DNA from: a virus
Virus record (IMG/VR): IMGVR_UViG_3300049215_000227
Location: 39,998-103,997 of that record
Strand: one strand, 5' to 3'
DNA: 64,000 nt
This document shows, piece by piece, positions 7,024 through 14,500 of this stretch. The notes under the pieces were generated by a model that did no database searches, was not told the DNA's origin, and worked only from the letters and a program-made list of their open reading frames with translations. Position numbers and translations under genes: made by a program. Each line of letters opens with the position of its first letter. Position 1 is the first letter of the stretch.

Positions 7024-7593
7024 TTATACTAGCTTCCTACTCTTGAGCAGATTCTCTGCGTCAGGACCAAAGCAAGCGTAAGCAGTTACCTTGTTCTCGA
7101 GATCTGGCTCAACAAACTCAGCGTACTGGTGAAGTCCGCCATGCTTGAGAGACCAGTAAGGAAGCATGTCACCCTTGTATCCTGCAGAATCTTTGAGATA
7201 GATTAGGTGCCCGTTGCTCCACTGGGTATTTGGATTCTTTCGCAAGAACTCAGCAACCGCGTGTCCTGCTTGAACTGCTTGTTGAGAAGGATGCAGCTTC
7301 TCGTTCACAACAACGTAAAGCTTCGCGTTGCTGTCGGGATTCATCGACTTGAGGATCCAGTTTACCCAATCCATATTCAGACCAGCAGTACTGTCCATCT
7401 GCTCGACCGTTCGACCCCTTGCGAGACCGTACGCTACGTGCTTATGGCGAAATGCAACTCTGAGCTCGTTCAGGCCTGGAACGTATCCACTTCCGCCCGT
7501 GATCTCTTTGTTCTTGCGTTGACTTTTCTTTTCTTTGATTTGACGAGCCAACTCTTTGAGTTCTAGCTTCATCTTCTTGATTTGTTCTTTCAT
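7024..7593 (-). CDS. Peptidyl-tRNA hydrolase II-like protein with N-terminal extension
   Basis: 189 residues. Residues 91-189 look like the PTH2 fold: K-L-Y-V-V-V-N-E-K-L, then H-P-S-Q-Q-A-V-Q-A-G-H-A, matching the family's first strand and the helix with conserved Gln/His. Residues 40-70 carry R-V-A-F-R-H-K-H-V-A-Y-x-L-A-R-G-R-T-x-E-Q, a pattern I have seen in phage proteins but cannot name. The first 30 residues are Lys-rich coiled coil. Its place between tRNA genes fits a role in tRNA or translation, but hydrolase activity is inferred. A GGAGA ribosome site precedes the ATG. Confidence 0.65.
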   Translation of the reverse strand: MKEQIKKMKLELKELARQIKEKKSQRKNKEITGGSGYVPGLNELRVAFRHKHVAYGLARGRTVEQMDSTAGLNMDWVNWILKSMNPDSNAKLYVVVNEKLHPSQQAVQAGHAVAEFLRKNPNTQWSNGHLIYLKDSAGYKGDMLPYWSLKHGGLHQYAEFVEPDLENKVTAYACFGPDAENLLKSRKLV

Positions 7594-7696
7594 GTTTATT
7601 CTCCGGTTTAAAGTTTAGTGATTGAAGACTAAGAGGACTTTAATCCAGAGTTTTAGGGTGGCTTGCTAACCTACGACATATAAACCTTTCTTTAAG

Positions 7697-7783
7697 TGGC
7701 ACCCGAGGATGGATTCGAACCACCGACCGCACGGCCAACGTTTGCGCGTCAACCGCCCGCTCTAACCACTGAGCTACCCGGGT
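7697..7783 (-). tRNA. tRNA-like gene, class II size, anticodon arm not canonical
   Basis: Acceptor (ACCCGGG/CTCGGGT), D-arm (GCTC/GAGC), T-arm (GGTGG-TTCGAAT-CCATC), G73 and CCA are well formed, so this is clearly tRNA-derived. The 34 nt between the D and T stems do not give a normal 5-bp anticodon stem. The best options are loop GTTGACG (UGA, Ser, only 3 bp) or TTGACGC (GAC, stem unpaired). GGCC-GTGC-GGTC could be a long variable arm as in Ser/Leu tRNAs. It may be a decayed or altered tRNA. The rest of 7594-7804 shows no gene. Confidence 0.65.
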
Positions 7784-7804
7784 ACGTGATGATCTAATTC
7801 TACC

Positions 7805-8338
7805 CTAATTATTATCGAAGTCTGCGATCTTTTTTGCCATCGCTTGAGCCATGAGATCGTTAGGGTCTGAAGGTGCTGCTGGTGCTTGAGGCATAGGCTG
7901 CAAGAATAATGAACGCTCAGCTTCTCTCCTGCGAGTAAGTCCAGGAATGACATTTCCGCCGGCCTTGTTCCATTTGAGGAACTCATCTGCGGCAGCTGAG
8001 TAGTTTCCAGCATTTAGCAGCTTAAGTAGAGTTGACCCTGCAAATCCGCCGCGACCCACATTGTAGGAGAAGCACACTAGAGCATCGAACTGGTTCTGAT
8101 TGATGGGAACGGTGACAAGCTTATTGACGCCTGCGGTCTTCTGGTTCACTTCCCACTCGAGATACTCCAAAGCTTGTTCCTGGGTGATCGGAGGATCATT
8201 TAGAGTGACAGCCTTGCCGTTGGGATACATGATTGTCCCGTAACCAATGGTGGGCACGTGGACGCTGTCTGGATATGGCTTTAGAGACAGGCCTTCGAAG
8301 GAGGTTATGAGATTTAAGCCGTTCTTGCTTATCTGCAT
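7805..8338 (-). CDS. Endolysin, T4-type lysozyme (GH24)
   Basis: Cuts the peptidoglycan glycan strand at lysis. The catalytic triad has T4 lysozyme spacing: Glu15 in S-F-E-G, Asp24 and Thr30 in P-T-I-G-Y-G-T. The core spans residues 1-150 with the family's N-x-x-Q-x-D-A-L-V-x-F-x-Y-N-V-G segment and R-R-R-E-A-E-R. A Pro/Ala-rich linker and short helical tail follow. There is no signal peptide, so a holin or other export is needed. The stop is TAG, close to the amber tRNAs; the frame stays open for about 55 codons beyond. TATAAT lies 7 nt before the ATG. Confidence 0.95.
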   Translation of the reverse strand: MQISKNGLNLITSFEGLSLKPYPDSVHVPTIGYGTIMYPNGKAVTLNDPPITQEQALEYLEWEVNQKTAGVNKLVTVPINQNQFDALVCFSYNVGRGGFAGSTLLKLLNAGNYSAAADEFLKWNKAGGNVIPGLTRRREAERSLFLQPMPQAPAAPSDPNDLMAQAMAKKIADFDNN

Positions 8339-8345
8339 AACCTAA

Positions 8346-8351
8346 ATTATA
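8346..8351 (-). promoter_or_regulatory. -10 box 7 nt before lysozyme ATG
   Basis: TATAAT, then 7 nt, then ATG. Only a weak TAGG could serve as a ribosome site. This fits a very short or absent leader for the endolysin. Confidence 0.5.
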
Positions 8352-8360
8352 CACTAAGTT

Positions 8361-8627
8361 TTACTTCTTAAGGCCTAAGTCCTCTTCAAACTCAGCATCT
8401 GTGTACACGCTATCTACAACAACCCTTAGGGCGTCCCGAAAAGCCATGCCTAGGGCATTACGCATCACTTCTAAGTTCTGTAACTCTTCTGGACCATAAT
8501 GATGACCATAATGGGTGCGGTTATAGTAACTTTGTTCCAAGTAGTGCCTCATGTTGTAATAAAAGGTCCACTCAGCGGCCTGTGCAGCTTGCTCAATTAC
8601 TTCTTCTTTAGGCTTCTTAAAATTCAT
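8361..8627 (-). CDS. Hypothetical protein
   Basis: An 88-residue helical, acidic protein with a His/Tyr-rich middle (Y-N-R-T-H-Y-G-H-H-Y-G). Its ATG overlaps the stop of the UvsW-like helicase gene (ATGA), so translation is probably coupled. No family recognised. Confidence 0.65.
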   Translation of the reverse strand: MNFKKPKEEVIEQAAQAAEWTFYYNMRHYLEQSYYNRTHYGHHYGPEELQNLEVMRNALGMAFRDALRVVVDSVYTDAEFEEDLGLKK

Positions 8628-10015
8628 AGGATCTTTACCTTGTCCGTAATTTCCCTATAGTACTCGACGCGATTGAACCCGTGCCGAGAGAGCATGGTTG
8701 AGCCCATTGGGATGTAATCCAAGACGATGCACTTGGTCTTAGAGTCTTGCTTCCTGAGGCCTCGACCCACGGCCTGAATCACTGGTCCCTTGCTAGCTAC
8801 AAAGTTAGCTAGAACGAGGACGTCAACGTTCTTCGTGTCTGATCCCTCGCCGATCTTTCCGTCTGTCCCAACGAGACCAGGAATCTTCCCGGCATTTAGC
8901 TGCTCGACGTACTCTTGGCTCTTTGAGTCGATGCCGGTCGCAAACGGAATTCCCAGCTCTTTACTTAGTTTTTTTCCGTGCTCCACTTCGTCTACTAGGA
9001 TCAAAACGGATTTTCCAGCGGCCATCATCTTCTGCGCGTCGTCACGGATCTGCGCCTTCATGATGTCGCTGTTGAGAACGTGTTCCTTATAAGACTTGAT
9101 CTTGTCATCCTTGAAATCGCGCCCGATGGTTGGGACTTGACGAACGAAGAAGTATGGCTCCGCAAGCCAGCCGTTATCAACTCCCCACTTGATGTCGCGA
9201 CGAATCAATACCGGACCGCAGCCAGCAGTGATCATTATGTCTTTACCATCCGACCGGTAATCGGTAGCGGTAAGCCCAAAGATCTTTCCAACATTCGCAA
9301 GTCCTTGTGAGATATCAAAGAATGTGGTAGCTGGGGTGTGGTGCGTCTCATCAAGAATAACCACACCCAGTTCTGCGTTCTTGAAGTCGTCGATGTTCTT
9401 AGTAATTGAAGCAGCGATACCAACCGTAATGTCGCCAATGCGTTTCTTTCCGCCGCCAAAGAATCCGACCTTTTGCTTTCCAAAGCACGATTCAAAGAGT
9501 TCATAAAACTGAAGCGCCACAGATTCTGATGGACATACAACGAGAGCCTTCCTCTTGTATTTTTGAATGAAGTGCGTTGCGAGAAGCGTCTTGCCCAACC
9601 CCGTAGCGAGGTTAATAAGACCGCGCGGATTGCGCATCATGAGGTCAACTGCTTCCTCTTGATAGTCTCGCAGAGCGTGAGGCTTGTTGACCCACGGAAG
9701 AGTTACTTTTGCTCCTGTCTGACCGCGAAGATCTAAGGGAGTCAAGCAGTTAAACTTATCCTTCAGCATCTCGACGAAGCACGAGGACACGATTAGCTTG
9801 TCACCATCTTCCTCGTAGAGTTGTCCCTTAACTTCTTTTTGAAGTTGTGCATACGCTGGGGAATTACGAAGGTACATGTTCTTCGCCATGCGCCTAAGTT
9901 GATACTGTTTTGACTTATCGGTGTAAGTCAAGTGCTTCTTCACAAACTCCTGCATCTCGATCGAAGGATCTCTGATGATTAGCTTGTCGTTATAGATTGT
10001 GACATGGCTCAACAT
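8624..10015 (-). CDS. uvsW: UvsW-like superfamily 2 DNA helicase
   Basis: A 463-residue SF2 helicase resembling T4 UvsW, which unwinds recombination intermediates and R-loops and switches replication mode. Motifs: Q/I region with A-T-G-L-G-K-T (137-143), motif II D-E-T-H (222-225), motif III G-L-T-A-T (247-251) and motif VI Q-A-V-G-R-G-L-R near 430. The first 110 residues match the small UvsW N-terminal region. TAGAAT lies 6 nt before the ATG at 10015 and there is no ribosome site, so it may be expressed from a leaderless transcript. Confidence 0.88.
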   Translation of the reverse strand: MLSHVTIYNDKLIIRDPSIEMQEFVKKHLTYTDKSKQYQLRRMAKNMYLRNSPAYAQLQKEVKGQLYEEDGDKLIVSSCFVEMLKDKFNCLTPLDLRGQTGAKVTLPWVNKPHALRDYQEEAVDLMMRNPRGLINLATGLGKTLLATHFIQKYKRKALVVCPSESVALQFYELFESCFGKQKVGFFGGGKKRIGDITVGIAASITKNIDDFKNAELGVVILDETHHTPATTFFDISQGLANVGKIFGLTATDYRSDGKDIMITAGCGPVLIRRDIKWGVDNGWLAEPYFFVRQVPTIGRDFKDDKIKSYKEHVLNSDIMKAQIRDDAQKMMAAGKSVLILVDEVEHGKKLSKELGIPFATGIDSKSQEYVEQLNAGKIPGLVGTDGKIGEGSDTKNVDVLVLANFVASKGPVIQAVGRGLRKQDSKTKCIVLDYIPMGSTMLSRHGFNRVEYYREITDKVKIL

Positions 10016-10021
10016 GATCGG

Positions 10022-10027
10022 ATTCTA
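10022..10027 (-). promoter_or_regulatory. -10-like box 6 nt before uvsW-like ATG
   Basis: TAGAAT then 6 nt then ATG on the minus strand, facing away from the plus-strand TATAAT at 10035-10040. Confidence 0.4.
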
Positions 10028-10034
10028 CTCAGTG

Positions 10035-10040
10035 TATAAT
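10035..10040 (+). promoter_or_regulatory. -10 box for the structured RNA and replication operon
   Basis: TATAAT preceded by GTG. Expected initiation near 10047 coincides with the first base of the outer stem of the RNA candidate. No convincing -35 is seen. Confidence 0.5.
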
Positions 10041-10046
10041 TGAGAG

Positions 10047-10231
10047 GTCAGCGCCGGCGTGGAAGGACACGCATGCAAGGTAGACTGGGGAAGGCACGGC
10101 CGGATGAGCTAGGACTAAACTCATCGAACACCCTAGGACGATGCTAGTGCGCAGGATCACTTGCATAGATTTCGCAGAGGCATATCACTAGCGCCCACTG
10201 CGACAGCTGGAATCAAGCCCAGCGCGCTGAC
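10047..10231 (+). ncRNA. Candidate 185-nt structured RNA with two pseudoknots
   Basis: The outer stem is GTCAGCGC (10047-10054) with GCGCTGAC (10224-10231). Inside, ATGCAAG (10073-10079) pairs with CTTGCAT (10160-10166), and GCTAGTG (10143-10149) pairs with CACTAGC (10186-10192); the two cross, forming a pseudoknot. Hairpin GATGAG/CTCATC (10103-10125) holds loop bases CTAGG (10109-10113) that match CCTAG (10132-10136), a second pseudoknot. GCTGG/CCAGC (10206-10223) stacks on the outer stem. CCGG-CGTG (10054-10061) with CACG-G-CCGG (10095-10103) or a local GCGTG/CACGC hairpin are alternatives. It ends 8 nt before the HNH ORF. No known RNA family recognised. Confidence 0.6.
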
Positions 10232-10239
10232 TCAATTTT

Positions 10240-10605
10240 ATGCGCTACTCAAGTCATAACGTTTTAGTTAGTGATCCCCACCCCAAGAGTCTAGCCGCTC
10301 TAGTCTTGCTCACCAAGAAACTTGCACCTCGTCCACTCGGATACAAGGAGTGGCTTCGCTATCGTAAGTGGTATCTGCGCGAGCACTGGAGAAAGCACAG
10401 AGATTTCCGCTGCGCCTACTGCGGTAAGAGTGGACTCAAGAAGACTACTGACTACGACGATCAGCTTGCAACTCTAGATCACGTCAAGCCTTTATCTAAA
10501 GGTGGAGAGCGATTTCACTCTTCTAACCTAGTTGTCGCTTGCTATTCCTGCAACAGCAAGAAGAAGGACAAATCCGTAGAAGAGTTTTTAAAACCGATCG
10601 TATAA
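10240..10605 (+). CDS. HNH endonuclease
   Basis: 121 residues. Zinc-binding C-A-Y-C (about 64-67) and C-Y-S-C (about 105-108) flank the HNH core L-D-H-V-K-P-L-S-K-G-G followed by N. This is a compact free-standing HNH nuclease of the kind that acts as a homing or packaging-associated endonuclease. There is no ribosome site at the ATG; the start may be further in, or translation may depend on the RNA structure just upstream. It is much too short for an IscB/Cas9-type protein, as there is no RuvC domain. It heads the replication operon. Confidence 0.88.
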   Translation: MRYSSHNVLVSDPHPKSLAALVLLTKKLAPRPLGYKEWLRYRKWYLREHWRKHRDFRCAYCGKSGLKKTTDYDDQLATLDHVKPLSKGGERFHSSNLVVACYSCNSKKKDKSVEEFLKPIV

Positions 10606-10634
10606 TATCCATCGATAACACTTTTGGAGGTTTT

Positions 10635-10844
10635 ATGGGCGATGTTTCTTACGCCAACAAATTGAAGACGCAACTCTACTGGTGGCTTAGTTCTCATAGG
10701 CCATTTATTCTAAACGACGAGTACAGAATCGAGCTCCTGTTCGTCGACAAGAAGAATAACTCAGCCAAGATTCAAATCACAAACTTAAAGACCGGCGCCG
10801 TGATGACTCAGGAGCAGGAAGGTGTTTCCGATGTCAGCGGATAA
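10635..10844 (+). CDS. Hypothetical small protein
   Basis: 69 residues starting at ATG 10635, which follows a good TGGAGG ribosome site. It contains an aromatic stretch Y-W-W-L and a predicted beta-rich C-terminus. The end overlaps the next gene by 14 nt. Position in front of the helicase genes suggests a replication accessory; no family recognised. Confidence 0.7.
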   Translation: MGDVSYANKLKTQLYWWLSSHRPFILNDEYRIELLFVDKKNNSAKIQITNLKTGAVMTQEQEGVSDVSG

Positions 10845-11355
10845 TGCCACTCTCATCTTTGAGCGCTGGCGCGCGTCACTGCGTGACCGCGACAGGAGCG
10901 TTGGAGCTGTCTCTGGTAACTTCGACGATCTGTTCGATCAGCTAAGCAGCGCTGGCGTGTCGTTCGAAGACGCTCACAAGCTTCTTCCGCAAGCCATCAA
11001 GGCGCATCAACCTGCTCCGGCGGTTGCTCGCACCATATGGAAGAATGCCAAGAACAATCCTAAGAATGCTGAGTTCACTGAGAAGGAATTCATCGACAAC
11101 TGGAACAAGGATATCGCGGACAGAGCTACAAACAGCTTCTTTGCATTCTTCCAGGTTCCAGAAGAGAACGATGATGACGGTGAACCTAAGATTTACGGCC
11201 AGATGTCCGCTAAGGAGTACAAGCTTCAGCGCAGACATGCTGATTCTTATCCCATCCTCGATACGGAGGAGTTAGAGCGTAGGTTGCAAGCTGGCGCGTA
11301 TAATCCAGCAGTTGATTTGATGAACGACGAGGACGACAGTGGCAACTCTAACTAA
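10831..11355 (+). CDS. Hypothetical protein upstream of replicative helicase
   Basis: 174 residues from ATG 10831 (AGGAAGG upstream); a GTG at 10822 in frame is less likely. Mostly helical, with a conserved-looking F-F-A-F-F-Q-V segment followed by an acidic stretch, and a very acidic C-terminus. It overlaps the helicase start by 17 nt. A helicase-loader or single-strand-binding role would fit the position, but nothing in the sequence proves it. Confidence 0.7.
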   Translation: MSADNATLIFERWRASLRDRDRSVGAVSGNFDDLFDQLSSAGVSFEDAHKLLPQAIKAHQPAPAVARTIWKNAKNNPKNAEFTEKEFIDNWNKDIADRATNSFFAFFQVPEENDDDGEPKIYGQMSAKEYKLQRRHADSYPILDTEELERRLQAGAYNPAVDLMNDEDDSGNSN

Positions 11356-12376
11356 GGAACAACTAGAGAATCAGTTAAGGAAGGCCGGCATTCAGCCAGG
11401 CGAGGACTTAACAGGTAAGTTCGATAACGTCGACGATTTCGGTAACCGCGAGTCCATCCTTGACATGTATCGCAAGGTTGGAAACTACAACAAGATGCTT
11501 GATGAGCGAATGACGCTCATCAATCGATCTCTCACTGCTGCGATCCCGTTCACCCGTGAAAACCTCTACCTGTTCTGCGCGTATACCGGCTCTGGTAAGT
11601 CCACTGTGGCTGCGAACATCTCGTATCCGCTCTGGAAGCAGCAGAAGAAGATTCTCGTGGTCTCCAACGAGGAGACGTCGCAAGACATCTGCTTTCGAAT
11701 TGCGTGCCTAGAGAAGGGCTACAACTTCAACGATTGGAAGAAGGGCTACATGCCCGTGGAGCAGCAGAAGGAGTGTCTCGCGCTCTTCCCAGAGATTACG
11801 AAGTTCGTCAAGATATGCGACGTTGTCTGGGAAGAGGGTCTAACCACCAAGATTGAAGGCATCAAGGGTCTTCTGGAGGCAGTTAAAGGTAAGGGATACT
11901 CTTGCGTTCTCATCGACTACTATCAGCTCATCAAGGATTCCATCAAGGATAAGACGCGCACTCGCTACGACGTTCTAAACGATCTTCGCATCTGGCTTGG
12001 CCAGTACATCAAGAGTTGCGAGATTCCTGTATGCCTATTCGTTCAGCTCTACTCTCAAGGCAAGCGTCCTTCGAAGGACATCGACACGAGAATTAAGGAA
12101 TGTAGTGCTGTGGTTGAGCCTGCTTCAGTCATCATCGAAGTTGTTCCTAACTTTGACGAGCAGACCTCTGACTTTGTGGTCCACAAGGATCGCTTCGGGG
12201 TGGCAGCCGGCTTCCGCATAGTGTGCCCGTTCGAGAAGGGGCGCTTCATGGATCAACTCAGTCAGCGCGAGATGGCCGAGCGTCGCCTAGATAGGATGAC
12301 TGGGCCCGAGAACAACCTATCAGCTGGCGCTGATTACGAAGCGGCTAAGAAGCTGGGCAAGATGAGCGGCACATGA
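11339..12376 (+). CDS. DnaB-like replicative helicase (RecA fold)
   Basis: 345 residues. Walker A is T-G-S-G-K-S-T (83-89), a catalytic-type Glu follows in S-N-E-E-T (109-113), and Walker B is C-V-L-I-D-Y-Y-Q-L (189-197), very like the DnaB V-I-D-Y-L-Q-L. A later F-V-Q-L corresponds to the S-Q-L DNA-contact motif. It is shorter than cellular DnaB and lacks the N-terminal primase-binding domain, as in many phage ring helicases. The start is GTG at 11339 after GAGGA. The stop overlaps the primase ATG (ATGA), so helicase and primase are made together. Confidence 0.9.
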   Translation: MATLTKEQLENQLRKAGIQPGEDLTGKFDNVDDFGNRESILDMYRKVGNYNKMLDERMTLINRSLTAAIPFTRENLYLFCAYTGSGKSTVAANISYPLWKQQKKILVVSNEETSQDICFRIACLEKGYNFNDWKKGYMPVEQQKECLALFPEITKFVKICDVVWEEGLTTKIEGIKGLLEAVKGKGYSCVLIDYYQLIKDSIKDKTRTRYDVLNDLRIWLGQYIKSCEIPVCLFVQLYSQGKRPSKDIDTRIKECSAVVEPASVIIEVVPNFDEQTSDFVVHKDRFGVAAGFRIVCPFEKGRFMDQLSQREMAERRLDRMTGPENNLSAGADYEAAKKLGKMSGT

Positions 12377-13248
12377 TCAACACCAAGAAGTGCTTAATCT
12401 GCAAGGATGGCAAGAAGAACAACTGCTTGCACTGGCATGTTGATCCGGAAGACGGCTCTATCTGGGTCTGGTGCCAAGGGAAGTGCCAGCGCGGGTACTC
12501 CATCCGCGATTACTGCTGGCACGCAGGCATCGATCTCCCTGAGTTCTTGAAGGGTGACTTTGACTTCAAGGAAGCTCCTCCAAACGAGGTGCAGGCCATG
12601 AACTGGCCAGCGCGCTTCATTCCACTTTCTGATCCACGAGCAGAGGCCGGCGTTGCGTATGTTCGCAGCCGAGGACTCACGCTTGAAGGCGACATGTATT
12701 ATGATTTAGAGAGGAAGGGAATTGTCTTCCCTTACTATTTTGATAACACTTTTTGCGGCGCGCAGACCAGGTTCATAGAACCGCGCGTCCATCCAGACGG
12801 CGAGATTCAAAAGATGGATACGCTTCCTGGAACCCGGTTAGGGTTGCTTTTTTATGGCTGGAATCAGTCGCGCTTCGTTGGAGATGTTAAGGGAGTCATT
12901 GTCACGGAGGGCTCGTTTAACGCAATCGCTATTAACCAAGCGTTCAACTTGGCTAGCGGCGGCGTTGCTCGTAATGCCTGGCGGGCTATTTCTTGTAGCG
13001 GGGCTGGCGCTACGAAGCATCATCAGGAAGCGCTTAAGGAACTTAAGGAACAAGGACTAAAAGTTATCATTGCCCCAGATCTAGACGATGCCGGGATGAA
13101 GATGCTTAAGAAGTTCAAGGAATCTGACTCCTGTACTCACTATGCACTCACCAGCGATACGCGCGACTGGAACGACATGTGTCGAGACCTAGGACACGCT
13201 GAGTTTGCTAAGTGGTTCTGGACCACAGTAAAAAGTATACATGACTAG
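12373..13248 (+). CDS. DNA primase (zinc-binding plus TOPRIM)
   Basis: 291 residues, a minimal T7 gp4-type primase. The N-terminal zinc site has C7, C10, C34 and C38 (C18 and H20 nearby). The TOPRIM fold shows V-I-V-T-E-G-S (176-182) with Glu179 and P-D-L-D-D-A-G (235-241) with the metal-binding Asp pair. It makes RNA primers for the DnaB-like helicase encoded just before it. The stop is TAG, which the phage's amber tRNAs could in principle read, adding about 31 codons. It overlaps the next ATG by 8 nt. Confidence 0.92.
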   Translation: MINTKKCLICKDGKKNNCLHWHVDPEDGSIWVWCQGKCQRGYSIRDYCWHAGIDLPEFLKGDFDFKEAPPNEVQAMNWPARFIPLSDPRAEAGVAYVRSRGLTLEGDMYYDLERKGIVFPYYFDNTFCGAQTRFIEPRVHPDGEIQKMDTLPGTRLGLLFYGWNQSRFVGDVKGVIVTEGSFNAIAINQAFNLASGGVARNAWRAISCSGAGATKHHQEALKELKEQGLKVIIAPDLDDAGMKMLKKFKESDSCTHYALTSDTRDWNDMCRDLGHAEFAKWFWTTVKSIHD

Positions 13249-13543
13249 CGTAGAGCTCGTTGCGTTCAGCAACGACAATCATATCGACACTCACGGTGCC
13301 TATCGTGGAACTCTTTCGAATCCGCGAGACAGACTTCTATCTACGCTTAAAAAACTGGGTCTAAGATCGCCAAACGTTCTCCCTGAGCACGTGTATACAG
13401 TTCCAATCTCTGGGATCTACATGGTTCAGCACATGAACATGAGCAGTGGTCAAAGAGACATGCAGATGACCAGATTCAACGCTGGTGACATAGTTCAAAT
13501 CGACCCCGCTTGCAAGGTGATGATTCACAGGCTCGGTTCCTGA
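13241..13543 (+). CDS. Mini C1q-like domain protein carrying a KLGLRS motif
   Basis: 100 residues. D-T-H-G-A-Y (near 16-21), V-P-I-S-G-I-Y (near 54-60), N-A-G-D-I-V-Q-I-D (about 80-88) and final I-H-R-L-G-S match, in order, segments of the two C-terminal C1q/TNF-like domains of the 1181-residue tail fibre (D-T-H-G-A-Y, V-P-V-T-G-I-Y, N-A-G-D-F-I-D-I, I-H-R-I-G-N). Between the first two lies L-L-S-T-L-K-K-L-G-L-R-S, the signature of the tiny proteins at 54-63 kb. It is translationally coupled to primase and the next gene (TGATG). Function unknown. Confidence 0.75.
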   Translation: MTSVELVAFSNDNHIDTHGAYRGTLSNPRDRLLSTLKKLGLRSPNVLPEHVYTVPISGIYMVQHMNMSSGQRDMQMTRFNAGDIVQIDPACKVMIHRLGS

Positions 13544-13926
13544 TGTCAGTTAAGAAGGCTGTCTGGGATCAGATCAACAAGCGAGTTAAGCGAAAGAAAG
13601 AGCTCGAAGAGAAGATTGCTTCTAGGCGCGACAACGTTGAGTCATTCGTTCTCGAGATGATCGGCGAGGTTGACGAGATGATGGCTTCAACTGTTAATAC
13701 CTCGCTGGCACCTGTACTTGCTGAGTATTACATAGCTTCTGTTCATGAGCGACTTAAGACTCTTGATTCTGGCGTGAAGATTGAGCCTTCGTGGCAGAAT
13801 GACGGTGCCGACGGCACAATGCCTCGTCTAAGTGGCATCTTGTTGAAGTGGTCCAAGAGTTATCAAAAGGAAAACAATTGCGACGCTGAGCTGTTTGTTG
13901 ACGTCGCTAGCTTGCTATTTAAGTGA
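13543..13926 (+). CDS. Hypothetical coiled-coil protein
   Basis: 127 residues from the ATG overlapping the previous stop (TGATG). The first 45 residues are a charged Lys/Arg/Glu helix, probably a coiled coil; the rest is mixed. No catalytic motif recognised. It lies between the C1q-like mini-protein and the oxygenase. Confidence 0.7.
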   Translation: MSVKKAVWDQINKRVKRKKELEEKIASRRDNVESFVLEMIGEVDEMMASTVNTSLAPVLAEYYIASVHERLKTLDSGVKIEPSWQNDGADGTMPRLSGILLKWSKSYQKENNCDAELFVDVASLLFK

Positions 13927-13933
13927 GAACATT

Positions 13934-14500
13934 ATGAAAGATTTAGGCGGACATATCTACCTTTTTGAAGACGCTTTAGCTCCTGAAGTTTGCGACGAGA
14001 TAGTTCGTAGATTTGAGGCGGACGAGCGCAAGGCACCAGGACTAGCATATGGTCCAAACGGACCTTTTATTCATGAGGCCAAGAAGTCGACAGACTTGAG
14101 AATCAGCAGCTTTCAAGACTGGCAAGACTTAGATATGGTGTTATTCACGTCATGCTCTAACGCCATGAATAAGTTTTTGGAGAAGCATCCTGAACTTAAT
14201 ATGGGACAGCTGCGCGATACTGGATATAACATTCAACGTTCTGTTCCTGGAGATCGCTTCACTGCGCACATTGACGCCGCGTTTGGCGCTACTGTTTATA
14301 GGAAAGTTGCCTTCATCTGGTATCTAAACGATGTAGAAGAGGGCGGAGAGACTGTGTTTGAGTTTCAAGGAGTTACGGTTAAGCCTAAGAAGGGAACGAT
14401 GATAATGTTCCCACCATTTTGGACGCATAGACACGAAGGACGAACGCCTTTGTCTGGCACCAAGTACATAATCACGACGTTTGTTGAAGCCGTTAGTTGA
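13934..14500 (+). CDS. 2-oxoglutarate/Fe(II) oxygenase, prolyl-4-hydroxylase type
   Basis: 188 residues. The double-stranded beta-helix iron site is His112-x-Asp114 (in T-A-H-I-D) and a distal His in T-H-R-H-E-G (165 or 167). Lys177 in G-T-K-Y-I-I is placed to bind 2-oxoglutarate, as in prolyl-4-hydroxylases. E-E-G-G-E-T (135-140) is the usual strand preceding the distal His. It hydroxylates an unknown substrate; phage members of this family have been linked to protein or DNA modification. ATG 13934 is chosen over an upstream in-frame start. Its end overlaps the convergent collar gene by 8 nt. Confidence 0.88.
   Translation: MKDLGGHIYLFEDALAPEVCDEIVRRFEADERKAPGLAYGPNGPFIHEAKKSTDLRISSFQDWQDLDMVLFTSCSNAMNKFLEKHPELNMGQLRDTGYNIQRSVPGDRFTAHIDAAFGATVYRKVAFIWYLNDVEEGGETVFEFQGVTVKPKKGTMIMFPPFWTHRHEGRTPLSGTKYIITTFVEAVS

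Noticed and set aside
10047-10605. IscB/HEARO-type guide RNA with its nuclease
   Set aside because: The layout (structured RNA, then HNH ORF) is suggestive, but the protein is 121 residues with no RuvC or bridge-helix part, so it is not an IscB. The RNA is kept as an unassigned candidate.
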